Notes under the pieces: model-generated | Database searches by the model: none | Seen by the model: the letters and a program-made list of their open reading frames with translations, nothing else | What the model was told of the DNA's origin: nothing | Translations under genes and position numbers: made by a program | Part shown: one piece after another, positions 26,342 to 33,720 of the stretch | How positions within the stretch are numbered: the stretch's first letter is position 1 | How the letters are laid out: each line of letters starts with the position of its first letter | Assembly (NCBI GenBank): GCA_028688525.1 | Contig: JAQTYA010000024.1 | Location: 1 to 34,771 of the forward strand | Length of the DNA stretch: 34,771 nt | Origin: Methylococcus sp. | Lineage (GTDB): Bacteria; Pseudomonadota; Gammaproteobacteria; Methylococcales; Methylococcaceae | Direction of reading: 5' to 3'

Positions 26342-26680
26342 ATGCCGCAAATCACTGTATTGCCCCATGCCGAACTCTGCCCGGAAGGCGCTGTCATCAA
26401 GGCGAGTTACGGCCAGAGCATTTGCGACGCCTTGCTGCGTGGGGGCGTCGAAATCGAACACGCCTGCGAAATGGCCTGCGCCTGCTCCACTTGCCACGTC
26501 ATCGTGCGGGAGGGCTACGACTCTCTGAACGCTGCCGATGACGCCGAGGACGATATGTTGGATCGGGCATGGGGTCTGGAGCCGCATTCCCGCTTGGCCT
26601 GCCAGGCGGTGGTGAGCAAGGCCGATCTGGTCATCGAGCTGCCACGCTACAGCCGCAATCTGGCGAAAGAGCTTAAATGA
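26342..26680 (+). CDS. fdx: ISC [2Fe-2S] ferredoxin
   Basis: A 112-residue adrenodoxin-type ferredoxin. Ligands Cys42, 48, 51 and 87 are at the E. coli Fdx positions, and the non-ligand Cys46 is also present (ACEMACACSTCH, RLACQAVV). The C-terminal ELPRYSRNLAKELK is a standard end of ISC ferredoxins. It supplies electrons for cluster assembly on IscU. It starts 2 bases after the hscA stop. No iscX follows; the next gene is nifV, whose ATG is 8 bases after this stop. Confidence 0.96.
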   Translation: MPQITVLPHAELCPEGAVIKASYGQSICDALLRGGVEIEHACEMACACSTCHVIVREGYDSLNAADDAEDDMLDRAWGLEPHSRLACQAVVSKADLVIELPRYSRNLAKELK

Positions 26681-26688
26681 GGCATGCC

Positions 26689-27843
26689 ATGAACGCACGC
26701 AGGGTCACCATCAACGACACCACGCTACGGGACGGCGAGCAGACGGCGGGGGTTGCGTTTACCGCCGAAGAAAAGCTCTCCATCGCCTATGCCTTAGCTC
26801 GGGCGGGCGTGCCGGAAATGGAAGTCGGCATCCCTGTCATGGGTGTCGAGGAACAGGAGGTGATCCGTGCGATCGCGGGTCTCGGCCTGCCATCCCGGCT
26901 GATGGTCTGGGGCCGGATGTGCGAACAGGATCTCGTCGCCGCGACCGGCTGCGGCGCCGATTTGGTGAACCTGTCGATCCCGGTGTCGGACATCCATCTC
27001 CGGCACAAGGTGAACCGGACCCGCGAATGGGTGCTGGCCAGCATTGACCGCTTCGTGAAACTGGCGCTGGATACGGGCATGGAGGTTTGCGTGGGTTGCG
27101 AGGATGCTTCCCGTGCCGATCCCGATTTCATGCTACAGGTCGCCCAAGCTGCGCAGCGTGCCGGCGCCCGGCGCATTCGCTTCGCCGACACCCTGGGGCT
27201 GCTGGAGCCGATGTCCACCTTCGATCGCATCCGCCGGTTGGCCGAAGGCGCCGACCTGGAAATCGAAATGCACGCCCATAACGATTTCGGGCTGGCTACG
27301 GCTAATACCCTGATGGCGGTGCAGGCCGGGGCGAGCCATGTGAACACCACCGTCAACGGCCTGGGCGAACGGGCCGGGAATGCCGCCATCGAGGAAACCG
27401 TCATGGCTTTGCATCAGTTGTACGGTTTCGACACCGGGATCGCCGTCGATCATTTCCCGGAGATTTCCGGGCTGGTGGCGTCCGCGTCGGGCCGGCCGGT
27501 GGCGGCCAACAAGAGCATTGTCGGCGAGGCGGTGTTCACCCACGAGGCGGGCATCCATGTCGACGGATTGCTCAAGAATGTCATCAACTATCAGGGCGTG
27601 GACCCTAAGGAGCTTGGCCGCGAGCACCGCTTGGTGTTGGGCAAGCATTCCGGTACCCATGCGGTGATGCGGAGCTTCAGCCTGCTCGGGATCGACCTGA
27701 GCGAAGTGGACGCGGGAAGGGTGCTCAAGCGCATCCGTATCCACGCCAGTCAGACCAAGCGTCCGCCCAGTGAGACCGAGCTGAAGCTGTTTTACGCCGA
27801 AACCTCTCTGTCGGCGCAGCCGCGCCCGGGTCTGTTCGGCTGA
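26689..27843 (+). CDS. nifV: Homocitrate synthase NifV
   Basis: A 384-residue enzyme that condenses acetyl-CoA and 2-oxoglutarate to make homocitrate, the organic ligand of FeMo-co. Family motifs are present: DTTLRDGEQTAGVAF near the start, the metal site MHAHNDFGLATAN, GLGERAGNAAIEE and LGKHSGTHAV. It is shorter than 2-isopropylmalate synthase, with no leucine-type regulatory domain. I chose the ATG at 26689 since GAGG lies six bases upstream; an ATG at 26677 overlaps the fdx stop and would add four residues. It lies directly downstream of the isc genes. Confidence 0.95.
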   Translation: MNARRVTINDTTLRDGEQTAGVAFTAEEKLSIAYALARAGVPEMEVGIPVMGVEEQEVIRAIAGLGLPSRLMVWGRMCEQDLVAATGCGADLVNLSIPVSDIHLRHKVNRTREWVLASIDRFVKLALDTGMEVCVGCEDASRADPDFMLQVAQAAQRAGARRIRFADTLGLLEPMSTFDRIRRLAEGADLEIEMHAHNDFGLATANTLMAVQAGASHVNTTVNGLGERAGNAAIEETVMALHQLYGFDTGIAVDHFPEISGLVASASGRPVAANKSIVGEAVFTHEAGIHVDGLLKNVINYQGVDPKELGREHRLVLGKHSGTHAVMRSFSLLGIDLSEVDAGRVLKRIRIHASQTKRPPSETELKLFYAETSLSAQPRPGLFG

Positions 27844-27888
27844 GGTGCGCGCGGCGTCCCCGAAAATCTACTCAACCAGGAAGCCATC

Positions 27889-28227
27889 ATGAATCCGGTT
27901 TTACAGCGTATACAGCAGTTTTCCGCAGCCGAGGAGTTCCTCGACTTCTTCGGCGTCGAATACGAACCGTCGGTGGTGCACGTCAATCGGCTGCATATCC
28001 TCAAGCGATTCAACCAGTATTTGAACCGGACGCCTATCACCGACGACATGGACGAAGCGACCGCCATGGCGACTTGTAAAGGCTTGCTGAGCCAGGCCCA
28101 CGACGACTTCGTGAAGTCCAACGCCGCCCAGGAAAAGGTGTTCAAGGTGTTCCAGGACCAGGACAGCAAGAGCATTTCGCTGGACAGCATGAAAGCGAGT
28201 CTGTCCACGCGCGGCCAGCGGGCCTGA
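27889..28227 (+). CDS. nifW: NifW, nitrogenase stabilising/protective protein
   Basis: A 112-residue protein with the NifW sequence [20 protein letters not shown] near the start and [11 protein letters not shown] in the middle. NifW interacts with the MoFe protein and is thought to protect it or assist its maturation, particularly against oxygen. The ATG follows AGGAAGCCATC. It lies 45 bases after nifV. The partner gene nifZ is not present. A palindromic repeat separates it from the next gene. Confidence 0.92.
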   Translation: MNPVLQRIQQFSAAEEFLDFFGVEYEPSVVHVNRLHILKRFNQYLNRTPITDDMDEATAMATCKGLLSQAHDDFVKSNAAQEKVFKVFQDQDSKSISLDSMKASLSTRGQRA

Positions 28228-28241
28228 TAAATGGTTTTCTC

Positions 28242-28262
28242 CCCTCTCCCGGAGGGAGAGGG
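28242..28262. repeat. Palindromic repeat copy A (CCCTCTCCC/GGGAGAGGG)
   Basis: CCCTCTCCC (28242-28250), loop GGA, GGGAGAGGG (28254-28262): a perfect 9-bp stem. The same stem occurs at 29512-29532 with the loop reading TCC, so the two copies are in opposite orientation. It lies 14 bases after nifW and could also act as a transcription attenuator or message stabiliser. Confidence 0.7.
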
Positions 28263-28297
28263 AACCAACGACTGTTCAACAAAGGAGAGGTCTTTTC

Positions 28298-28624
28298 ATG
28301 CCAAAGCCCAGTAAACACGTATTTGTCTGCGCCCAGACCCGTCCGCCCGGCCATCCGCGCGGTTCCTGCGGCCAACTCGGCTCCACTGCGGTGTTTCAGA
28401 CCTTCATGCAGCAGTTCGAGACTGGCCAGCTCCACGGTCAGTTCGCACTGACCAGCACGGGCTGTCTCGGCACCTGCGATCTCGGCCCCACCGTTCTGGT
28501 GTATCCGGAAGGCGTGATGTATTCCAAGGTTGCGCCGGAAGATGTGGCCGAGATCATCGAAGAGCATCTGAAGAACGACCGGCCGGTCGAGCGGCTGCTC
28601 GCCCCGGCGGCGCTCTGGAGCTGA
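28298..28624 (+). CDS. Thioredoxin-like [2Fe-2S] ferredoxin
   Basis: A 108-residue protein with cysteines 11, 24, 56 and 60 in HVFVCAQTRPPG, GSCGQLGS and STGCLGTCDLGP. The C-N12-C...CxxxC pattern is that of thioredoxin-fold [2Fe-2S] ferredoxins, as in the Clostridium pasteurianum and Azotobacter vinelandii proteins and the NuoE subunit. Such ferredoxins occur in nif regions and may interact with the MoFe protein. AAAGGAGAGG precedes the ATG. The next gene begins 13 bases after its stop. The fold call is firm; the partner is unknown. Confidence 0.88.
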   Translation: MPKPSKHVFVCAQTRPPGHPRGSCGQLGSTAVFQTFMQQFETGQLHGQFALTSTGCLGTCDLGPTVLVYPEGVMYSKVAPEDVAEIIEEHLKNDRPVERLLAPAALWS

Positions 28625-28637
28625 CGGGTTCGCGACG

Positions 28638-29126
28638 ATGGATAGAGGCGCCGATCCCATGCGCTCGTTCTATGCCGGCGAGGTGCCCGCCCAGGTGGGC
28701 GGCCTGCTGGAGCAAGCGATGAGCGCCTACGCCGATACCGAGCAGGCCGAAGCGTACTTGCAGCAAGCGCATGCCGAGGCGCCCGAGGCCTTGTCGGTGT
28801 ATTTTTCGATGTACAAGTTTTATTTCTACAAGGGCCGCCTGGCCGATGCCGAGCGGGTTGTGCGGATGGCGCTGGAGACCGCGGCGAGCCAGGGCGGCTT
28901 TCCGAACGACATCGAGGCGTTGACGCCCGCCACCGTCGATTGGCAGCGTTACGACGCGCCCCAGCATTTCTACCTGTTCTCGCTCAAGGCGCTGGCCTTC
29001 ATCCGGCTCCGCCGGGGCGACCGGGAGGACTGCGAGCATCTACTGGCCAAGCTGGGCGAACTGGATCGTCACGACAGCGTGGGCGCGTCGGTGATCCGGG
29101 CCTTTGCGGAAGGAAGCGCTGCCTGA
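28638..29126 (+). CDS. TPR-like helical protein
   Basis: A 162-residue, largely alpha-helical protein. Segments such as EQAEAYLQQAHAEAPEALSVYFS and KGRLADAERVVRMALETAA look like tetratricopeptide-type helix pairs, so it probably binds other proteins. An alternative start at 28659 (MRSFYAGEVPAQ) is possible. It follows the thioredoxin-like ferredoxin with a 13-base gap and precedes another ferredoxin by 54 bases, which suggests that it assists one of them. No catalytic motif is visible. I do not know a named function. Confidence 0.75.
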   Translation: MDRGADPMRSFYAGEVPAQVGGLLEQAMSAYADTEQAEAYLQQAHAEAPEALSVYFSMYKFYFYKGRLADAERVVRMALETAASQGGFPNDIEALTPATVDWQRYDAPQHFYLFSLKALAFIRLRRGDREDCEHLLAKLGELDRHDSVGASVIRAFAEGSAA

Positions 29127-29180
29127 TCCATCTTTTGAGTTTTTTCCACACCCCTTAAACACACTATAAGAGGACGTTAC

Positions 29181-29489
29181 ATGTCGACCCTGACCATCCA
29201 GCCTTCCGGCAAAACCATCGAAACACGGGAAGGCGCATCCTTGCTCGAACTGATCATGGAAGCCGGCGAGGCCATCATGCACAAGTGCGGCGGCAACGCC
29301 CAGTGCGGCTCCTGCCACATCTTCTTGCAAGCCGGCCGCAAGAGCGTGTCGAAGATCGGTGCGGAAGAGAACGCCAAGCTGGACACCCTCGTCGGTATCG
29401 GTTCCAAGTCGCGTCTGGCTTGCCAGGCGAAAGTCACCGGCGAGGAAGACATCACCGTCGAGCTGCTGGGCTTCGCGTCCGGTTTGTAA
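29181..29489 (+). CDS. Adrenodoxin-type [2Fe-2S] ferredoxin
   Basis: A 102-residue ferredoxin with Cys36, Cys42, Cys45 and Cys81 (MHKCGGNAQCGSCHIF, RLACQAKV), the Cx5Cx2C-N35-C spacing of the adrenodoxin/Fdx group. It is distinct from the ISC ferredoxin at 26342 and lacks that protein's C-terminal region. GAGGACGTTAC precedes the ATG. The 54-base gap before it is AT-rich. Its likely role is electron transfer within nitrogen fixation or Fe-S assembly; the partner is unknown. Confidence 0.88.
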   Translation: MSTLTIQPSGKTIETREGASLLELIMEAGEAIMHKCGGNAQCGSCHIFLQAGRKSVSKIGAEENAKLDTLVGIGSKSRLACQAKVTGEEDITVELLGFASGL

Positions 29490-29511
29490 ATCGCGCGTTA
29501 TGCCCCGATCT

Positions 29512-29532
29512 CCCTCTCCCTCCGGGAGAGGG
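29512..29532. repeat. Palindromic repeat copy B, inverted relative to copy A
   Basis: CCCTCTCCC (29512-29520), loop TCC, GGGAGAGGG (29524-29532), followed by TTGGGGTGAAGG. The stem equals that at 28242-28262 and the loop is its complement. Similar palindromes with a GGTTGGGGTGA tail are common dispersed repeats in proteobacterial genomes. Confidence 0.7.
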
Positions 29533-29577
29533 TTGGGGTGAAGGCGCGAGCCTTCTTTCAGCCCTGGAGACTCTGTC

Positions 29578-29910
29578 ATGAGCAATACCGAAGACACCAT
29601 CCGCGACCAGATCGCAAAACATCCGGTCATTCTTTACATGAAAGGCGTACCGGAGATGCCGCAGTGCGGCTTTTCGGCCAAGGCCGTGTCTTGCTTGCAG
29701 TCTGCCGGCGTGCCGTTCGCCTATGTGAACATCCTGGCGGCGCCGTCCATACGCGAGAAGTTGCCGAGCATTTCCCAATGGCCGACTTTCCCGCAGCTCT
29801 TCATCGGCGGCGAACTGGTCGGCGGCAGCGATATCGTCAGCGAACTGGCGGCCAGCGGCGAGCTGAAGACCATGCTCGATGCCGCCGTAGCCGGACAGGC
29901 GGAAGGCTAA
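29578..29910 (+). CDS. grxD: Monothiol glutaredoxin (Grx4/GrxD type)
   Basis: A 110-residue monothiol glutaredoxin with the active-site motif CGFS (QCGFSAKAV), preceded by YMKGVPEMP. The typical WPTFPQLFIGGELVGGSDI follows. Such proteins hold a glutathione-ligated [2Fe-2S] cluster as homodimers or with BolA proteins and pass clusters on. The BolA-like gene begins 5 bases downstream. Azotobacter has a nif-linked glutaredoxin of the same class (Grx5), which supports a nif-specific role here. GGAG lies eight bases before the ATG. The identification is firm; the grxD label is by similarity. Confidence 0.92.
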   Translation: MSNTEDTIRDQIAKHPVILYMKGVPEMPQCGFSAKAVSCLQSAGVPFAYVNILAAPSIREKLPSISQWPTFPQLFIGGELVGGSDIVSELAASGELKTMLDAAVAGQAEG

Positions 29911-29915
29911 AGCCC

Positions 29916-30164
29916 ATGGAAATCGCCGAAGTCCGCGGGCTCATCGAAACGGGTATTCCGGGCTGCGAAGTCCGGGTGGAAGGCGAGGGCTGCAGTTTTT
30001 CTGCGGTGATTATCGGCGAGGCGTTCGAGGGCCTGAATTCGGTCAAGCGGCAGCAGAAGGTTCTGGCTACCGTCACCGAGCCTTTGTCCACCGGCGCCCT
30101 CCACGCCATCAGCATGAAAGTCTATACGCCGGCGGAATGGAGCCGCCTGGCTGATTCCGCTTAA
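29916..30164 (+). CDS. BolA/IbaG-like protein
   Basis: An 82-residue BolA-fold protein: IPGCEVRVEGEGCSFSAVII, then FEGLNSVKRQQKVLATV and LSTGALHAISMKVYTPAEW. The Cys/His positions in EVRVEGEGCSF and GALHAISMK are the usual cluster ligands shared with a monothiol glutaredoxin. Its size matches IbaG (YrbA) more than BolA proper. It follows the glutaredoxin gene by 5 bases, so the two probably form a heterodimeric Fe-S carrier. The ATG at 29916 has GGAAGG upstream. The frame is open far to the left but that part is a shadow of the glutaredoxin gene. Confidence 0.9.
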   Translation: MEIAEVRGLIETGIPGCEVRVEGEGCSFSAVIIGEAFEGLNSVKRQQKVLATVTEPLSTGALHAISMKVYTPAEWSRLADSA

Positions 30165-30182
30165 TTACAACAGGAGCCCGCC

Positions 30183-30416
30183 ATGCCGCTATACGATTTC
30201 CGCTGCCGTGATTGCGGCCAGACCTCGGAGCTGCTGCTCAAGCTCAGCGATACACCGGTTTGCCCGCACTGCGGCAGCGCCAACATGGAAAAGCAGGTCG
30301 CGCAGATCGCGCCGCACATGCAGACGCCGGGGCTGATCCAGAAGGGGCGTGCCCAGGCGGCCAAGGAAGGGCATTTCAGCAATTACAAACCGTCCGAGCG
30401 CCCGCGCTCGAAGTAG
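30183..30416 (+). CDS. FmdB-type zinc-ribbon protein
   Basis: A 77-residue protein with a zinc ribbon at the N-terminus: CRDC (Cys8, Cys11) and CPHC (Cys27, Cys30), beginning MPLYDFRC. This is the FmdB-family regulatory-protein-like zinc ribbon, whose function is mostly unknown. The C-terminal half is basic and probably flexible (KEGHFSNYKPSERPRSK). CAGGAGCCCGCC precedes the ATG. It lies 18 bases after the BolA-like gene and 31 bases before the AAA+ gene. Confidence 0.82.
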   Translation: MPLYDFRCRDCGQTSELLLKLSDTPVCPHCGSANMEKQVAQIAPHMQTPGLIQKGRAQAAKEGHFSNYKPSERPRSK

Positions 30417-30447
30417 CCGTTCAATCCGAACGGGCGAGGGGAATGCC

Positions 30448-32151
30448 GTGAAACTTCAGATCGAAAAGCCTTACGTCGAGGCCATGGTGACCGAGTTCCC
30501 GCGCCTAGCGGCTTTGCAGGAGCAACTGCGGTTTGGGAACAAGGCCGAGATTGCGTTCGTCCAGTTGGAGAATGCCGAGGTCAACTTCCTGCGTAACCTG
30601 TACGAGGAGGCCGGCCCCGATCTGAAGCAGCGGGCGGTGCAGATCGCCGTTTTGCAGAAGGCTCTCAACGACGACGGCGTGCGTTTCGAGGCCCACGAGC
30701 TGGAGCAGGCGGTGCCCGCTATTGCCCGCTATCTGGCGACCGACGCCATCCGCGGCTGGGTGTTCACCGCCAACGTCACCAACCGGCCCTTGCCCTACGT
30801 CATCACCCGGCTCGATTACATTCCGGAATCGAACGACGAGATCGGCAAGATCATCATCGAGTTGAAGGCCAACGCCAAAGGTAATCTCGCTACCGTCGCC
30901 CTGCGCATCGCCGCCAGCGATGTGGCCGGCAAGACCGTGGGCGAGATCTTCGCCGCCAAAGGATTTCTCAAAGAGACGCCCGAGCTGGTCGAAGCCTACG
31001 AGCGCACCGTGGCCCGCTATTTCGACTGGCGCTCCCGCTACGGCGCACAGTTTTCAGGGCAAGGCATCGGCTTCTACGCGGAAGACCCATCCGCTAGCCA
31101 CCGCGACACCGATTGGTCGCGCAAGGACGTGGTGGTGCTGTCTTCCGGCGGCGGCAGCGCCCGTTTGGTGAACGACGAGGGCATCCTCACCCACCGCGCG
31201 CTGACGCTGGATGCCACCGGCGACATCTTGGGGCCCTATCTGCGCAAGGCGGCCAAGAGCAACCGCTACGACGCGGAGGACGAAGTTCAGGAACTGCAGG
31301 ACGCGATGCCGGAAGGGCTGTTCACCCAGCTCCCGGTGCATCCCTACATCCTGATGTTCCACCTGGAACTGCATCATTATCTATGGGTGCACGTCGACGA
31401 CGTCAGCCCGTACGAGTACCAGCCGGAATTGAAGCGCAAGCTGGTGCTGCCGGAGGAGCAGACCGACCTGATCGACATCCTCACCGCCGAGATGGATGTG
31501 CTGATGGACGACATCGTGGCCGGCAAATCCGGCGGCACCACCGTGCTCTGCGCCGGCCCGCCGGGCGTCGGCAAGACCCTGACAGCCGAGGTCTATTCCG
31601 AGATCATCCGGCGTCCGCTCTACCGGGTGCACTCCGGCCAGCTCGGCCTCAGCGTGGCGGCGATGGAAACCGCGCTGAAGGACGTACTGACCCGCGCCCA
31701 GCGCTGGGGTGCGGTCATGCTGATCGACGAGGCCGACGTGTACATCAAGCGCCGCGACGATGACATCACCATGAACGCCGTGGTCGGCGTGTTCCTGCGG
31801 GTGCTGGAATATTTCAACGGCCTGCTGTTCCTGACCACCAACCGGGTGGACGACATCGACGAGGCCATCGTCTCCCGCTGCATCGCCCTCATCAAGTTCT
31901 ATCCGCCCGACCGCGACGACCGTTGCAAGATCTGGCGGGTGATGACCGACCAGTTTGCGCTGGCGGTGGACGAGGCCCTGATCGGCCAACTGGCGGATGC
32001 TTTCCCTGCCGCCTCTGGGCGCGACATCAAGGGTCTGGCCAAGCTGGTGGCCAAGTATTGTTCGCACAAGCAGGTCGCGCCCAGCCTGGAGGTGTTCAAG
32101 CGCTGCTCAATTTTCCGCGGCATGGACCTGGGGTCGGCGGCGGGGGATTGA
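30448..32151 (+). CDS. AAA+ ATPase with a large unknown N-terminal region
   Basis: A 567-residue protein. Residues 1 to ~340 show no motif I recognise. The AAA+ module follows: Walker A GPPGVGKT (370-377), Walker B VMLIDEAD (423-430), sensor 1 TTN (463-465) and an arginine finger region SRC (~477). Single-module AAA+ proteins of this kind remodel or unfold other proteins, often as hexamers. I chose the GTG at 30448, with CGAGGGG eight bases upstream; ATG candidates further left lie inside the zinc-ribbon gene. The next small gene begins one base after its stop, so that product may be a partner. Being in a nif unit, it could be an activase- or insertase-like factor, but this is inference. Confidence 0.82.
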   Translation: MKLQIEKPYVEAMVTEFPRLAALQEQLRFGNKAEIAFVQLENAEVNFLRNLYEEAGPDLKQRAVQIAVLQKALNDDGVRFEAHELEQAVPAIARYLATDAIRGWVFTANVTNRPLPYVITRLDYIPESNDEIGKIIIELKANAKGNLATVALRIAASDVAGKTVGEIFAAKGFLKETPELVEAYERTVARYFDWRSRYGAQFSGQGIGFYAEDPSASHRDTDWSRKDVVVLSSGGGSARLVNDEGILTHRALTLDATGDILGPYLRKAAKSNRYDAEDEVQELQDAMPEGLFTQLPVHPYILMFHLELHHYLWVHVDDVSPYEYQPELKRKLVLPEEQTDLIDILTAEMDVLMDDIVAGKSGGTTVLCAGPPGVGKTLTAEVYSEIIRRPLYRVHSGQLGLSVAAMETALKDVLTRAQRWGAVMLIDEADVYIKRRDDDITMNAVVGVFLRVLEYFNGLLFLTTNRVDDIDEAIVSRCIALIKFYPPDRDDRCKIWRVMTDQFALAVDEALIGQLADAFPAASGRDIKGLAKLVAKYCSHKQVAPSLEVFKRCSIFRGMDLGSAAGD

Positions 32152-32152
32152 G

Positions 32153-32404
32153 ATGGGCGAGCGCTTCGTCGTCGCGGAAATGAACACGCATCATTTCATG
32201 TTCCGGGGCGCCGGCGCGAACGCCACCACGGCCCGGAAAGCCTTGCTGAAGGCTTGGACCGCACACCGCAGCGCGTTGCTGGCGCAATACCCGGAACGGG
32301 AAAGCAGCCTGCCCGAGGCGGAGCGAATGGAGGACCATTTCAGGATTGTTTACCTGGAATTCGAAGTGGATGCCGGATACCGCTGGCCGGACCGGCTGGT
32401 GTAA
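32153..32404 (+). CDS. Unrecognised 83-residue protein coupled to the AAA+ ATPase
   Basis: The ATG at 32153 lies one base after the AAA+ stop, with GGGGG upstream inside that gene. The product MGERFVVAEMNTHHFMFRGA has a His-rich start, a helical middle (ARKALLKAWTAHRSALLAQY) and ends YRWPDRLV. There are no cysteines or membrane segments. I do not recognise the family. Close coupling suggests a partner or adaptor of the AAA+ protein. Confidence 0.7.
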   Translation: MGERFVVAEMNTHHFMFRGAGANATTARKALLKAWTAHRSALLAQYPERESSLPEAERMEDHFRIVYLEFEVDAGYRWPDRLV

Positions 32405-32425
32405 TGGAACAGGACTGAATCGACC

Positions 32426-33103
32426 ATGAACTATGCTTTCCCACCCGCACCCGTAATCACCCTCGACGCCATGTCGAGCAACCCGTTTCCGGTGCGCCGT
32501 ATTTTTTGCCTTGCCCGCAATTATCCGGAGCCCGGGCAGGAAGCGGTGAAGCCCGCGGAGCCGAGCTTCTTTTTAAAGCCGCCAAGCACCATCCTGCAGA
32601 ACAATTCGGTGCTGCCGTATCCGCCCGGCACCGGCGCGCTGTTTCCCGAGGTGGAAATGGTGGTGGCGCTGCATAAAGGCGGCCGCAACATCCCGGCGGA
32701 CAAGGTCGATTACGACTACGTATTCGGTTACGCCGTGGGCCTCGACATGACTCTGCGCGACGCGCTCGACGCCGCCTTGGCGCAGGGGCTGCCCTGGGAA
32801 AAGGCCAAGGCCTTCGACCATTCCTCCCCGTGCTCGGCGATCACGCCGGAGTTCTATGCCGGCAACATCGCCAGCGGCAAGATCGAACTCAAGGTCAACG
32901 GCGAGCTGCGGCAGAGCGGCAACGTGGCCGACATGCTGTGGAAAATCCCGGAGACGGTGCATTATCTTTCCACCCGGATGGAGCTGTTCCCCGGCGATCT
33001 CATCTATACCGGCACGCCGGGCCTAGCCGGCCCCGTGGTCCAGGGCGACGTGATCGAAGCCACGGTGGCGGGACTGGAGCCCTTGATCGTCACCGTCGGA
33101 TAG
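32426..33103 (+). CDS. Fumarylacetoacetate hydrolase (FAH)-family protein
   Basis: A 225-residue member of the FAH superfamily. It shows the sequence IFCLARNYPEPGQE near the start, the metal-site Glu residues in LFPEVEMVVAL, the Asp in GYAVGLDMTLRD, and GDLIYTGTPGLAGPV near the C-terminus. Members hydrolyse or decarboxylate 1,3-dicarbonyl or oxaloacetate-like compounds with Mg2+ or Mn2+. The acceptor here is unknown. It starts 21 bases after the 83-residue gene. Its location suggests a link to nitrogen fixation, for example in organic-acid metabolism, but the sequence does not show this. Confidence 0.88.
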   Translation: MNYAFPPAPVITLDAMSSNPFPVRRIFCLARNYPEPGQEAVKPAEPSFFLKPPSTILQNNSVLPYPPGTGALFPEVEMVVALHKGGRNIPADKVDYDYVFGYAVGLDMTLRDALDAALAQGLPWEKAKAFDHSSPCSAITPEFYAGNIASGKIELKVNGELRQSGNVADMLWKIPETVHYLSTRMELFPGDLIYTGTPGLAGPVVQGDVIEATVAGLEPLIVTVG

Positions 33104-33114
33104 CGGAGGCCGCC

Positions 33115-33354
33115 ATGCAGGTGACGACGATCCTGGTCAACGATGTGCCCAAGGCCGTGGTCCGGCCCAATGACCGCAAGGATCTCAGCCGCTTCCTGCG
33201 CAATGGCCGCAGCTATTTCACCGCCGACGCGCCGGATGCGGAACTGAGCCACCGTCCCGCCGACGAAGCCGAGGCGGCCCGCTGGCGCTCTGCCTATCAG
33301 CTGCATCTCGCCTGGGGCGGCAGCGAGGAATGGTTTTTCGGTGTGCCTTTATAG
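33115..33354 (+). CDS. Unrecognised 79-residue protein
   Basis: The ATG at 33115 has GCGGAGG just upstream and lies 11 bases after the FAH-family gene. The product begins MQVTTILVNDVPKAVVRP and ends LHLAWGGSEEWFFGVPL. It is small, soluble and lacks cysteine. I do not recognise the family. The frame is open far to the left only because it shadows the FAH gene. Confidence 0.65.
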   Translation: MQVTTILVNDVPKAVVRPNDRKDLSRFLRNGRSYFTADAPDAELSHRPADEAEAARWRSAYQLHLAWGGSEEWFFGVPL

Positions 33355-33386
33355 GCCGTAGTTCAATGATTCATTCGGAGAGACCC

Positions 33387-33695
33387 ATGTCGTTCATCAT
33401 CAGCATCGAAGGCGAACACGCCACCTTGGCTTCGGAAGACGAAGTGGCCGACGGCATTACGGCGGCGCGCGAAGTGTTCGCCCGCAACGAGGCGGACCCG
33501 CTGGCCTGTCAGCTCGCCGTGGAGAAAATGGAGCAAGACGAGCTGCTCAACCGCGAAGAGGCGCTGCTGTGCCTGATCTGGGACGAGGCCGAGGAAGCCG
33601 CCTTCCGCGCTGTGACCTTGGGCTGGCTGAGCCGCGCCGTCGACATCAAGCTTGCGGTGCGGGCCGATGCCGCCGTTTCGAGCCTGACGCACTGA
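33387..33695 (+). CDS. Unrecognised 102-residue protein
   Basis: I chose the ATG at 33387 (MSFIISIEGEHATLASEDEV), with GGAGAG six bases upstream; in-frame starts further left would add residues across the gap from the previous gene and are unlikely. The product is acidic and mostly helical (REVFARNEADPLACQLAVEK). It has two cysteines and no clear metal motif. It lies 32 bases after the 79-residue gene and 25 before the next gene. I do not recognise the family. Confidence 0.68.
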   Translation: MSFIISIEGEHATLASEDEVADGITAAREVFARNEADPLACQLAVEKMEQDELLNREEALLCLIWDEAEEAAFRAVTLGWLSRAVDIKLAVRADAAVSSLTH

Positions 33696-33720
33696 ACCCA
33701 TCTCACCACCGGGAAAAACC

